Shown: positions 52,101 to 61,399 of the stretch, in pieces
How positions within the stretch are numbered: the stretch's first letter is position 1
Layout: the number at the start of each line of letters is the position of its first letter
From: Bacteroidales bacterium
GTDB taxonomy: Bacteria > Bacteroidota > Bacteroidia > Bacteroidales > JAADGE01
Length of the DNA stretch: 64,000 bases
Assembly: GCA_021108035.1 (NCBI GenBank)
Contig: JAIORQ010000024.1
Coordinates: 1 to 64,000, forward strand
Direction of reading: 5' to 3'
Translations under genes and position numbers: made by a program
The notes under the pieces: model-generated
Told to the model about the DNA's origin: nothing
What the model saw: only the letters and a program-made list of their open reading frames with translations
Database searches by the model: none

Positions 52101-53201
52101 GTGAAGTTTCTTTTGAACATACGATTGACAATTCTTGATATATACATTATCAAGAAATTTTTAGGAACATTTATTTTCTCAATAATATTGATTATTGCTT
52201 TAGCAATTATTATAGACCTGTCAGAAAAAATTGATTCTTTTATAGAAAAACAAGTTCCCATAAATGAAATCATTTTTGACCATTATTTTAACTTCATTCC
52301 TTATTATACAAATTTATTTCTCTTCTTGTTTGTTTTTATTTCTGTTGTATTTTTTACATCAAAAATGGCAGAAAATTCTGAAATCATTTCTATTATCGGA
52401 AGCGGTATAAGTTTTAACAGATTGATGTATCCGTATTTTATATCGGCATTTGTTTTAGCTGTTGCATCATTTATGTTAAGTAATTTTATAATTCCGCCGG
52501 CTAACAGAATTCGTTTAGATTTTGAAAACACATATATAAACGGAACATATTATAACAGTGACAGGAACATACATAAACAAATAAGCCCCGGAGTATTCAT
52601 ATATATGGAAAACTTCAATACTATGTCAAATAGCGGGAATAAATTCTCAATTGAAAATTTTAAAGGAAACGATCTTAAATCAAAATTAATATCTAAAAGA
52701 GTAAAATGGGACAGCACAATAAGTAAATGGAGTGTTTTTGATTATTTCATCAGGGATATATCCGGTAATAAAGAAGTTATAACTTCCGGAAAAAGAATTG
52801 ACACTTTTTTGAGCATTACACCCGAAGATTTCCAACGTCGTGATACAGAAAAATCGACAATGGATTATACTGAACTGAACTCATTTATTGATGATATAAG
52901 ATTAAGAGGCGAAACAAATATTAATACTTACTTACTGGAAAAACATCAACGAACAGCTTTTCCTTTTTCTACATTTATTCTGACATTAATGGGTGTGTCA
53001 TTAGCTTCACGGAAAAGCAAAGGCGGTACCGGAATTAAAATGGGCTTAGGATTCTTACTAAGTTTTCTTTATATTTTCTTTATGCAAATTGCCGCACAGT
53101 TTTCAATAAAAGGCGGATTATCTCCTTTATTAGCCGCTTGGATACCTAATTTTATATTTGCAATGGTTGCCTTTTTCCTTTACCGAATTGCACCAAAATA
53201 A
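52101..53201 (+). CDS. LptF/LptG-family permease
   Basis: A 366-aa protein from a GTG start (an internal TTG at 52128 is an alternative). Hydrophobic helices occupy ~20-45, 62-86 and 105-125. They are followed by a ~150-aa periplasmic beta-jellyroll segment and three C-terminal helices (~280-295, 310-333, 342-362). LDIYIIKKFLGTFIFSIILI at the start and LMGVSLASRKSKGGTGIKMG before the last helices are YjgP/YjgQ (LptF/LptG) features. These subunits of the LptB2FG ABC transporter extract LPS from the inner membrane. A partner subunit gene is not adjacent. Convergent with eno, 14 bases apart. Confidence 0.85.
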   Translation: MKFLLNIRLTILDIYIIKKFLGTFIFSIILIIALAIIIDLSEKIDSFIEKQVPINEIIFDHYFNFIPYYTNLFLFLFVFISVVFFTSKMAENSEIISIIGSGISFNRLMYPYFISAFVLAVASFMLSNFIIPPANRIRLDFENTYINGTYYNSDRNIHKQISPGVFIYMENFNTMSNSGNKFSIENFKGNDLKSKLISKRVKWDSTISKWSVFDYFIRDISGNKEVITSGKRIDTFLSITPEDFQRRDTEKSTMDYTELNSFIDDIRLRGETNINTYLLEKHQRTAFPFSTFILTLMGVSLASRKSKGGTGIKMGLGFLLSFLYIFFMQIAAQFSIKGGLSPLLAAWIPNFIFAMVAFFLYRIAPK

Positions 53202-53215
53202 AGTTAAGGGCACTC

Positions 53216-54811
<1,596 letters not shown>

Positions 54812-55507
54812 TTAATCTTCTTCAACAATCAATTTATACCCTACTCCGTGTTTATTTATAATTTTAATTCTTGGGTCGGCTTGCAGCAATTTTCTTAATT
54901 TTGTAATATAAACATCCATGCTTCTTGCATTAAAATAATTATCACCTCCCCAAACTACTTTCAATGCACTATCCCTTCTCATTAATGAATTTTGGTGTTG
55001 GCATAATAACTTTAAAAGATCAGATTCTTTAGAAGTTAATTTGCTAATTTTTTTTTCATTTATCTTTAAAATTTGTGTGTTTGAATCAAATATTACAAGA
55101 CCTATTTGAAAAATCTTCTGTTCTCCCGTTGTATCTCTTCCTGTTCTTCTCATTACAGCTTCAATTCTGTATAATAATTCTTCCATATTAAAAGGTTTTG
55201 TAATATAATCATCAGCACCAATTTTAAAACCTTTCAAAACATCTTCTTTTAATACTTTTGCTGTTAAAAAGATTACAGGAATATCTTTATTCATAGATTT
55301 GATATTTTTAGCCAATTCAAAACCGTCTTTTTTAGGCATCATAACATCCAATATACAAAGATCATATTTCTTTTTCATGTATGCTTTGTACGCTTCATCG
55401 CCATCAATAAACAAATCAGTTTCAAATTTTTTTGCTTCGAGATATTGTTTAAGAAGAGACCCCAAATTTACATCGTCTTCAGCGAGTAATATTTTTATTT
55501 TATTCAT
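54812..55507 (-). CDS. OmpR-family response regulator
   Basis: A 231-aa protein. The receiver (~1-120) has LLAEDDVNLG, phospho-Asp54 in CILDVMMPKKDG, FLTAKVLKEDVLKGFKIGAD and DYITKPFNMEELL. The C-terminal winged-helix DNA-binding domain (~135-231) ends SMDVYITKLRKLLQADPRIK, INKHGVGYKL. It closely resembles RprY of Bacteroides in length and motif wording. Encoded 26 bases downstream of its histidine kinase. Confidence 0.93.
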   Translation of the reverse strand: MNKIKILLAEDDVNLGSLLKQYLEAKKFETDLFIDGDEAYKAYMKKKYDLCILDVMMPKKDGFELAKNIKSMNKDIPVIFLTAKVLKEDVLKGFKIGADDYITKPFNMEELLYRIEAVMRRTGRDTTGEQKIFQIGLVIFDSNTQILKINEKKISKLTSKESDLLKLLCQHQNSLMRRDSALKVVWGGDNYFNARSMDVYITKLRKLLQADPRIKIINKHGVGYKLIVEED

Positions 55508-55533
55508 TTGTTTATACTTAAAGATTGTTTATA

Positions 55534-57078
55534 TTATTCAATAATTTCATTTAAAGGCAAATTCAATATGAAACTTGTACCTGCACCAAGTTCGCTTTTT
55601 ACTGATATGCTCCCGTTATGCTCATCAATTATTCTTTTTACATAACTCAATCCAAGACCGAACCCTTTTACATCGTGAATATTTCCTGTAGGAACTCTGT
55701 AAAACTTATTAAATATTTTTTTTTGCCCTTCCTTGCTTATTCCTACACCATTATCCGAAATAATTATAAGAATAAATTCGCCGTTTGTCTTACTACTTAC
55801 TTTTATTCTCGGAGGAATATTATCTTTAGAATATTTTACGGCATTATCCAAAAGATTAAAGAATATATTAGTCAAATGTAATTTATCTCCTTTAATATTA
55901 TAATGATCAGCTCTTAAATCTGTTAAAATCTCACCTCCTTTCGTTTTCACTTTTATATCTGTAATTAAAACAGCTTGTTTAATAATATTATGAATATCAA
56001 CATCTTGTATATTATAGTGAATGTTTCCTTTTTCAAATAATGAAATTTGTAATACTTTTTCGATTTGAAATTCCAAACGTTTGCTTTCATCCCCAATAAT
56101 TTTAGTTACAGATAAAATCTCGTCTTTATCAATATTTATACTGTTATCACTTAACATTTGCGAAGCTAAGGAAATTGTTGAAACAGGTGTCTTTAATTCA
56201 TGGGTCATATTATTTATGAAATCATTTTTAAGTTCAGATAATTTTCTTTGTTTTAATATAAGATATATAATTAACGAAAAAGTAATTGTAATAATTATTG
56301 TAATGATGATTGAAATAATCATTTCTCTCGGAATATTATTCGGAAGAATTTTATTTCCGGCTTTAAAATAAACAACGAGAAAATATCTTGAAGAAAGGAT
56401 ATCATTAGGGAATAATTGTATTTCATAAGTTTGCTTCACATAATCCAAACTGAATCCTTTGGATTTGATTCTATATTCATTCATTTCATCTTTTACACCA
56501 AAAAAGTAAGATTGCTTAATATTATTCTTTTTAAATGAATTTAAAATAACTTGTTCTATTTGAACGGCATCTAATCGTTTTTCAATCTTAGTTTCTCCGG
56601 AAATCATTCTATTCAGAATGTCCTGAATAAATATTGTTTTCTTACTGATATTTGCAATTATTCTTTCTTTTAAGTCTTCCTGAGTAAACTCATCATAGCT
56701 CCCGAGAGAATCTTGAGTTTCGGCATCTATTCGATATAACGAATCGCCTTGTAAATAATAAATACTTGGTTGATTTTGCGTTGTACCATTTTCAACAAAA
56801 TCATTATCTTCAACAAAATTTTCTTCAAACAAAAACTTACTTCCGGGCAATCCTGTATTGTCTTTACTGAAAGGTACAGAAGATTGTGTGATTTGTAACA
56901 ATGCTTCCCTTTCTTCGGCAGTTTTCACAACTTCAAACAAAGCTTTATTCACACTTTCCGTGAATTTTTGTTCCTCAATAATCATAGCATTTTCTATCCA
57001 AGCTGCTTGCACTAATATCAATAATGCAACAGTTGCTGTCATTATACCCGTTAACAAGCTTATGTATTTCTTACGCAT
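55534..57078 (-). CDS. Sensor histidine kinase
   Basis: A 514-aa protein with TM1 (~8-30), a ~220-aa periplasmic sensor region and TM2 (~252-276). The HisKA helix follows with phosphoacceptor His293 in NNMTHELKTPVSTI, then a complete HATPase domain (ITNIFFNLLDNAVKYSKDN, IIISDNGVGISKEGQKKIF, GFGLGLSYVKRIIDEHNG). Gene order kinase then regulator and protein layout resemble the Bacteroides RprX/RprY pair. In contrast to the protein at 15599, all catalytic boxes are intact. The signal is unknown. Confidence 0.93.
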   Translation of the reverse strand: MRKKYISLLTGIMTATVALLILVQAAWIENAMIIEEQKFTESVNKALFEVVKTAEEREALLQITQSSVPFSKDNTGLPGSKFLFEENFVEDNDFVENGTTQNQPSIYYLQGDSLYRIDAETQDSLGSYDEFTQEDLKERIIANISKKTIFIQDILNRMISGETKIEKRLDAVQIEQVILNSFKKNNIKQSYFFGVKDEMNEYRIKSKGFSLDYVKQTYEIQLFPNDILSSRYFLVVYFKAGNKILPNNIPREMIISIIITIIITITFSLIIYLILKQRKLSELKNDFINNMTHELKTPVSTISLASQMLSDNSINIDKDEILSVTKIIGDESKRLEFQIEKVLQISLFEKGNIHYNIQDVDIHNIIKQAVLITDIKVKTKGGEILTDLRADHYNIKGDKLHLTNIFFNLLDNAVKYSKDNIPPRIKVSSKTNGEFILIIISDNGVGISKEGQKKIFNKFYRVPTGNIHDVKGFGLGLSYVKRIIDEHNGSISVKSELGAGTSFILNLPLNEIIE

Positions 57079-57138
57079 ATGCTAATACTCTTTAATAAAA
57101 CGGTTCTACTGTTATTTTAGTGGTTGATTTTAACTAAA

Positions 57139-57172
57139 TTCCTAATCATAATGTTGGTTATAATATTAGGAA
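57139..57172. other. Small hairpin in the tgt-kinase gap
   Basis: TTCCTAAT / ATTAGGAA (57139-57146, 57165-57172) with an 18-base loop, between the tgt stop and the kinase start. No T-run follows on the minus strand, so terminator function is doubtful. Confidence 0.35.
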
Positions 57173-57189
57173 CTGTTAAGAAATAACTT

Positions 57190-58320
57190 TTACAATCGCT
57201 GTGCCAGTTGTTTAACAATAATATTTTTCCAATCAGTAAATGTTCCTTTAATTATTTTTTCTCTTGCAACTCTCACAAGATCAAGATAAAATGCAAGATT
57301 ATGAATACTTGCAATTTGTGCCGCCAATCGTTCTTCACTCTTCATTAAATGACGCAAGTATGCTTTGGAATAATAAGTATCAACAAATGAAGTTCCGTTT
57401 TCATCAATCGGTGAAAAATCATTCTCCCACTTTTTATTTTTAATGTTAATCCTTCCTTCCCACGTGAAAAGCATCCCATTTCTGCCGTTTCTTGTAGGCA
57501 TCACACAATCAAACATATCGGTTCCCAGTGCAATCCCTTCCAATATGTTTTCAGGAGTCCCTACACCCATCAAATATCTCGGTTTATCTTCAGGCAATAT
57601 GTTATTAACTACCTCCAGCATTTCATACATAATCTCTGTTGGTTCTCCGACAGACAAACCACCTATTGCATTACCTTCTCTTTCAAAAGATGCAATTGTT
57701 TCTGCAGATTGAATTCGCAGGTCTTTGTATGTACCTCCTTGTAAAATCGGGAAATATGCTTGTTTATAACCATATTTTCCTTCAGTTTCATCAAATCTTT
57801 TGATTCCTCTTTTAAGCCACCTGTGTGTTAAATGCATAGAATCTTTTGCATACTTATAATCTGACGGATAAGGAAGGCATTCATCTAAAGCCATTATGAT
57901 ATCAGCACCAATACTTCTTTGCGTATCTACTACATTTTCCGGCGTAAACAAATGCTTTGAGCCGTCAATATGCGAACGAAAAGTAACACCTTCTTCTTTA
58001 ATCTTACGTATTTCTGATAATGAAAATACTTGATAACCTCCACTGTCTGTCAAGATTGGTTTATCCCAAGATATGAATTTATGTAAACCTCCCGCTTGCT
58101 CAAGAATATCAATTCCGGGCCTTAAATAAAGATGATATGTATTCCCCAAAATTATTTGTGCTTTAATATCTTCTTCCAACTCTCTTTGATGAACAGCCTT
58201 AACTGAACCGATTGTACCAACAGGCATAAAAATCGGTGTCTCTATTTTTCCGTGATCAGTAGAAATAATCCCTGTTTTTGCACTTGATTTTTTATCTTTG
58301 TTTAATATTTCAAACTTCAT
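57190..58320 (-). CDS. tgt: Queuine tRNA-ribosyltransferase
   Basis: A 376-aa enzyme exchanging G34 of GUN-anticodon tRNAs for preQ1 or queuine. Present are GNTYHLYLRPG, LTDSGGYQVFSLS (active-site Asp), MALDECLPYPSDYKYA, LQGGTYKDLR, GGLSVGEPTEIMY and FDCVMPTRNGRNG (nucleophile Asp). The usual CxCxxC zinc cluster before YLRHL is replaced by GTSFVDTYYSKAYLRHL, with no cysteines; the later His in SIHNLAFYL is kept. I believe this loss is shared by other Bacteroidota enzymes. Overall length and motifs indicate a functional protein. Confidence 0.95.
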   Translation of the reverse strand: MKFEILNKDKKSSAKTGIISTDHGKIETPIFMPVGTIGSVKAVHQRELEEDIKAQIILGNTYHLYLRPGIDILEQAGGLHKFISWDKPILTDSGGYQVFSLSEIRKIKEEGVTFRSHIDGSKHLFTPENVVDTQRSIGADIIMALDECLPYPSDYKYAKDSMHLTHRWLKRGIKRFDETEGKYGYKQAYFPILQGGTYKDLRIQSAETIASFEREGNAIGGLSVGEPTEIMYEMLEVVNNILPEDKPRYLMGVGTPENILEGIALGTDMFDCVMPTRNGRNGMLFTWEGRINIKNKKWENDFSPIDENGTSFVDTYYSKAYLRHLMKSEERLAAQIASIHNLAFYLDLVRVAREKIIKGTFTDWKNIIVKQLAQRL

Positions 58321-58339
58321 CTTATATTATTATCTTATG

Positions 58340-58364
58340 AAACTTTGTTTTTTTAGCAAAGTTT
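58340..58364. other. Small inverted repeat upstream of tgt
   Basis: AAACTTTG / CAAAGTTT (58340-58347, 58357-58364), 20 bases before the tgt start. The remaining spacer to 58590 is AT-rich with TTGTTTAA/TTGTTTAT repeats and no gene. A possible operator or part of the tgt leader. Confidence 0.35.
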
Positions 58365-58590
58365 TACTTATCCGGATTGGTTATGTGTGGGTATTGAATT
58401 GTTTATTTGTTTAATTGTTTATATGTTTATGCCAAAAACGGATTAAATTTGATTTTTGAGAAACTATTCCTTTTTGATTATCAGCTAAAAAAATTGAACA
58501 ATTCAAACATTTACACCAATGTTGATTAATTTTTTTTTTAGCTTCGCTAATATAAGTTATCACTGAAAAATTATAAAAAAGGTAAAATTA

Positions 58591-59265
58591 ATGAATAAAA
58601 GTGAGAAAAAGAGATTAAAATTCAGTTTAATACCTCCGGTATTTTTCTTGCTTATTATGTGGGTTGTAAAAATACTTGAATATTCATTTGACAATAATTG
58701 GTTTGTTTACGGAATTTTCCCTTTGAAAGTTAAAAATCTTACAGGTATTCTTTTTTCCCCTTTTCTTCATGGCGATTTTGATCATTTAATTTCAAATTCA
58801 ATTCCGTTTTTATTCTTAGGTACTGCATTGTTCTATTTTTACAGAAAATTTGCCTATAAAGTTTTTTTTTTCATATACTTATTATCAGGTTTTTGGGTTT
58901 GGATTGCAGCAAGAGAAGTATATCATATAGGAGCAAGCGGTATGGTTTACGGTTTGGCGTCTTTTTTATTTTTTTCAGGTTTGATTCATAAAAACAGGGC
59001 TTTAGCTTCTTTATCTTTAATTATTGTTTTTTTATACGGAAGTATGATATGGGGTGTACTTCCCATTTTTGAAGGAATGTCATGGGAATCACATTTATTC
59101 GGTGCTGTAACAGGATTAATTTTATCGCTTGGTTTTGCTCGAAAACAAACATTTATTAATCCGATTGAAACAGAAACATTTGATGAATTGGATGAGTTTT
59201 CAGAACCTTCAATCAGTGATGATGATTATACAAAAATTCATTACTTTTATACAGAGGAAGAATAA
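58591..59265 (+). CDS. Rhomboid-family intramembrane serine protease
   Basis: A 224-aa membrane protein with about six helices. Rhomboid features are HGDFDHLISNSIPFLFLG (HxxxN, His65 and Asn69), the catalytic Ser116 in HIGASGMVYGL and the catalytic His168 in WESHLFGAVTG. The C-terminal ~35 residues are acidic and cytosolic (EFSEPSISDDDYTKIHYFYTEEE-like). It cleaves membrane-anchored substrates; none is evident nearby. AAAAAGG precedes the ATG. Confidence 0.92.
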   Translation: MNKSEKKRLKFSLIPPVFFLLIMWVVKILEYSFDNNWFVYGIFPLKVKNLTGILFSPFLHGDFDHLISNSIPFLFLGTALFYFYRKFAYKVFFFIYLLSGFWVWIAAREVYHIGASGMVYGLASFLFFSGLIHKNRALASLSLIIVFLYGSMIWGVLPIFEGMSWESHLFGAVTGLILSLGFARKQTFINPIETETFDELDEFSEPSISDDDYTKIHYFYTEEE

Positions 59266-59344
59266 TTAAGCAGGGTATAGACAGGCTCGTTCCACTAACG
59301 TCAGAAATCCTGACCTGTCGTAGTTTAATCTGTTGTAAAAATAT
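59266..59344. repeat. Nested small inverted repeat after the rhomboid gene
   Basis: GACAGG / CCTGTC (59280-59285, 59314-59319) enclosing GTCAG / CTGAC (59300-59304, 59310-59314). The left part GTATAGACAGGCTCGTTCC is related to GTATAGAATAGGTTCATTCC at 60474, so it belongs to a dispersed repeat. Confidence 0.5.
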
Positions 59345-59475
59345 TGAGTCCACTCCAAAAAGAATATTTACGCCACGAATTCACGAATAAAAAATTACAA
59401 CATTCTGTCTGTCAGATGCTTATGGTTGGTAAGATTTCACAAATTTACGAAAACTTTGTTTTCGGAGTGGACTCA
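59345..59475. mobile_element. MITE-like element, copy 2
   Basis: 131 bases with ends TGAGTCCACTCCAAAAA / TTTTCGGAGTGGACTCA and an interior near-identical to 31296-31425 except around the middle (CTGTCTGTCAGATGCTTATG). No clear target duplication. The following 160 bases (59476-59640) show no gene. Confidence 0.8.
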
Positions 59476-59641
59476 AATAAGACAACTGCGAAGTTCTCAC
59501 TGAAAGTAATTCCGGTTTACGAATAAACATCAATAACTAACTGATAACCATACTTTGGGTCAGGAGTTCTGATATTTCGATAATCACACTATGGAATTTC
59601 GGAATATTGGAAAAACGATTTATTCAATAAGTCTAATAAAA

Positions 59642-59668
59642 AAACCTCCGAGAAATTCTCGGAGGTTT
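59642..59668 (-). terminator. Terminator of outer-membrane protein gene A
   Basis: Perfect 13-base stem AAACCTCCGAGAA / TTCTCGGAGGTTT with a single-base loop centre and a T-run on the minus strand. Confidence 0.9.
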
Positions 59669-59688
59669 AAATTAAATATAAATTCGTT

Positions 59689-60384
59689 TTAAAAACCAAA
59701 TAAATAACCTACTGAAAGACCAAAAAATATGTTTTTACTACTCGCGTCTCCTGAAATAGGATCACCGTCTTCATTATCAGGATAAGTATCAGGTCCACTA
59801 TATAAATCACTGCTTGTATTAATAAAGTTAGCTAAACCCATTCCAACATTTGCTTCAACAAAAACGCCTGAAAAAGAAGTACCAACACCTAAATTTAAAC
59901 CAAAATCAACTTTATTAAACATATCATTTTCAGTTCCGTCTTCAAAATCAGCAAAATTATCTTCTTCATCAAATACTGTTGTTTCGTCTCCAACTGTCAT
60001 TTCTCCGTTAGTTTTACAGCTGAGAGCATAGCCGAAATAAGGTCCGACAAATACATACGCAGGTCCGAAACCGGCTTTTGCACTTACTCCGACATTAAGA
60101 TAGTCTACATTAGTTTTCATGTCAATAGTCATATCATCTTCATCAGAATAAAAATCTACACCCAGTTGAGTGTAACCAATATCAAGTCTTAAATTCAATA
60201 AATCAGATAAGCCGTATTCTCCGACTAAACCTGCATTAAAACCGTTAGCCAACTTATAACCATCCGGTACCCAATAATTTGTTAAATAACCGGACATGCC
60301 ATAACCTACTTTTACACCAATTTTTTGAGCGCTCATAGTGAATACAAATAATACTGCAACACTTAATAAAAATAATTTCTTCAT
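59689..60384 (-). CDS. Outer-membrane beta-barrel-like protein, tandem copy A
   Basis: A 231-aa protein from the ATG at 60384 (MKKLFLLSVAVLFVFTMSAQ signal peptide); a longer frame to 60468 would start upstream of the -7 box at 60413. The mature part has regular amphipathic strands (GVKVGYGMSGYL, LRLDIGYTQLGVDF, VGVSAKAGFGPAYVFVGPYF, GLNLGVGTSFSGVFVEANVG) and ends with FFGLSVGYLFGF. The aromatic C-terminus is typical of 8-stranded porin-like or PorT-type barrels. It is a recent tandem duplicate of the gene at 60552: residues ~94-231 are identical. Confidence 0.8.
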   Translation of the reverse strand: MKKLFLLSVAVLFVFTMSAQKIGVKVGYGMSGYLTNYWVPDGYKLANGFNAGLVGEYGLSDLLNLRLDIGYTQLGVDFYSDEDDMTIDMKTNVDYLNVGVSAKAGFGPAYVFVGPYFGYALSCKTNGEMTVGDETTVFDEEDNFADFEDGTENDMFNKVDFGLNLGVGTSFSGVFVEANVGMGLANFINTSSDLYSGPDTYPDNEDGDPISGDASSKNIFFGLSVGYLFGF

Positions 60385-60412
60385 AATTGTATATTTTAAA
60401 TTAAACTTTCGA

Positions 60413-60420
60413 CAAAGATA
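60413..60420 (-). promoter_or_regulatory. Candidate -7 box (TATCTTTG) of copy A
   Basis: Minus-strand TATCTTTG, 28 bases before the ATG at 60384, with TTTG (60445-60442) 21 bases further up. The equivalent box of copy B is at 61277. Confidence 0.5.
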
Positions 60421-60504
60421 AAAAATAAAATAAAAAAACATCAAAATTTGAAAATATGTTATAATCAATTAGAGTATAGAATAGGTTCATTCCGCTAATA
60501 TAAA

Positions 60505-60531
60505 AAACCTCCGAGAAATACTCGGAGGTTT
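60505..60531 (-). terminator. Terminator of outer-membrane protein gene B
   Basis: Stem AAACCTCCGAG / CTCGGAGGTTT with T-run on the minus strand; one base differs from the terminator of copy A. Confidence 0.9.
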
Positions 60532-60551
60532 AAATTAAATATAAATTCGTT

Positions 60552-61247
60552 TTAAAAACCGAATAAATAACCTACTGAAAGACCAAAAAATATGTTTTTA
60601 CTACTTGCGTCTCCTGAAATAGGATCACCGTCTTCATTATCAGGATAAGTATCAGGTCCACTATATAAATCACTGCTTGTATTAATAAAGTTAGCTAAAC
60701 CCATTCCAACATTTGCTTCAACAAAAACGCCTGAAAAAGAAGTACCAACACCTAAATTTAAACCAAAATCAACTTTATTAAACATATCATTTTCAGTTCC
60801 GTCTTCAAAATCAGCAAAATTATCTTCTTCATCAAATACTGTTGTTTCGTCTCCAACTGTCATTTCTCCGTTAGTTTTACAGCTGAGAGCATAGCCGAAA
60901 TAAGGTCCGACAAATACATACGCAGGTCCGAAACCGGCTTTTGCACTTACTCCGACATTAAGATAATCAATATTAGTTTTCATTTCAACAGTCATATCAT
61001 CCTCTTCGTCATAATAATCCGTACCTAATTGATTGTAACCAATATCAAGTCTTAAACTCAATAAATCAGATAAGCCGTATTCTCCGACTAAGCCTGCATT
61101 AAAGCCGTTAGCCATCTTATAACCATCCGGCATCCAATAATTTGTTAAACAATCGGACATGCCATAACCTACTTTTACACCAATTTTTTGAGCATTCATA
61201 GTGAATGCAAATAAAACTGCAATACTTAATAAAAATAATTTTTTCAT
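60552..61247 (-). CDS. Outer-membrane beta-barrel-like protein, tandem copy B
   Basis: A 231-aa protein with signal peptide MKKLFLLSIAVLFAFTMNAQ and the same barrel-like strand pattern and FGF end as copy A. About 17 differences from copy A fall within residues 1-93 (e.g. TDYYDEEDDMTVEMKTNIDY here, VDFYSDEDDMTIDMKTNVDY in A). The rest, including the acidic loop FDEEDNFADFEDGTE and the Asp-rich loop YPDNEDGDPISGDASS, is identical. The acidic loops suggest cation contact, which is inference. Own promoter box and terminator, so each copy is a separate unit. Confidence 0.8.
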   Translation of the reverse strand: MKKLFLLSIAVLFAFTMNAQKIGVKVGYGMSDCLTNYWMPDGYKMANGFNAGLVGEYGLSDLLSLRLDIGYNQLGTDYYDEEDDMTVEMKTNIDYLNVGVSAKAGFGPAYVFVGPYFGYALSCKTNGEMTVGDETTVFDEEDNFADFEDGTENDMFNKVDFGLNLGVGTSFSGVFVEANVGMGLANFINTSSDLYSGPDTYPDNEDGDPISGDASSKNIFFGLSVGYLFGF

Positions 61248-61276
61248 AATTTATATATTTAAAATTAAACTTTCGA

Positions 61277-61284
61277 CAAAGTTA
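61277..61284 (-). promoter_or_regulatory. Candidate -7 box (TAACTTTG) of copy B
   Basis: Minus-strand TAACTTTG, 29 bases before the ATG at 61247, at the same relative place as in copy A (sequence TTCGACAAAG shared). The -33 region is weak. Confidence 0.45.
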
Positions 61285-61399
61285 AATAAAATAATTTAAA
61301 TATGAAATAATATTACAGTATTTAAAAATTCCCGACAAAATCGGTTTTTTTTTAAGTAATCAAAAAATCTATATTATTTATTCTGTTACAGAGTCGATA

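Noticed and set aside
59344-59526. 60-codon plus-strand frame
   Set aside because: Lies almost wholly inside the MITE-like element; copy 1 of the element has no matching frame.
60385-60468. N-terminal extension of outer-membrane protein A
   Set aside because: It would begin upstream of the -7 box and put 28 residues before a good signal peptide; copy B starts at the internal Met.
61331-61354. CCGA/TCGG hairpin with T-run as a terminator
   Set aside because: The four-base stem is too weak and no plus-strand gene lies upstream.
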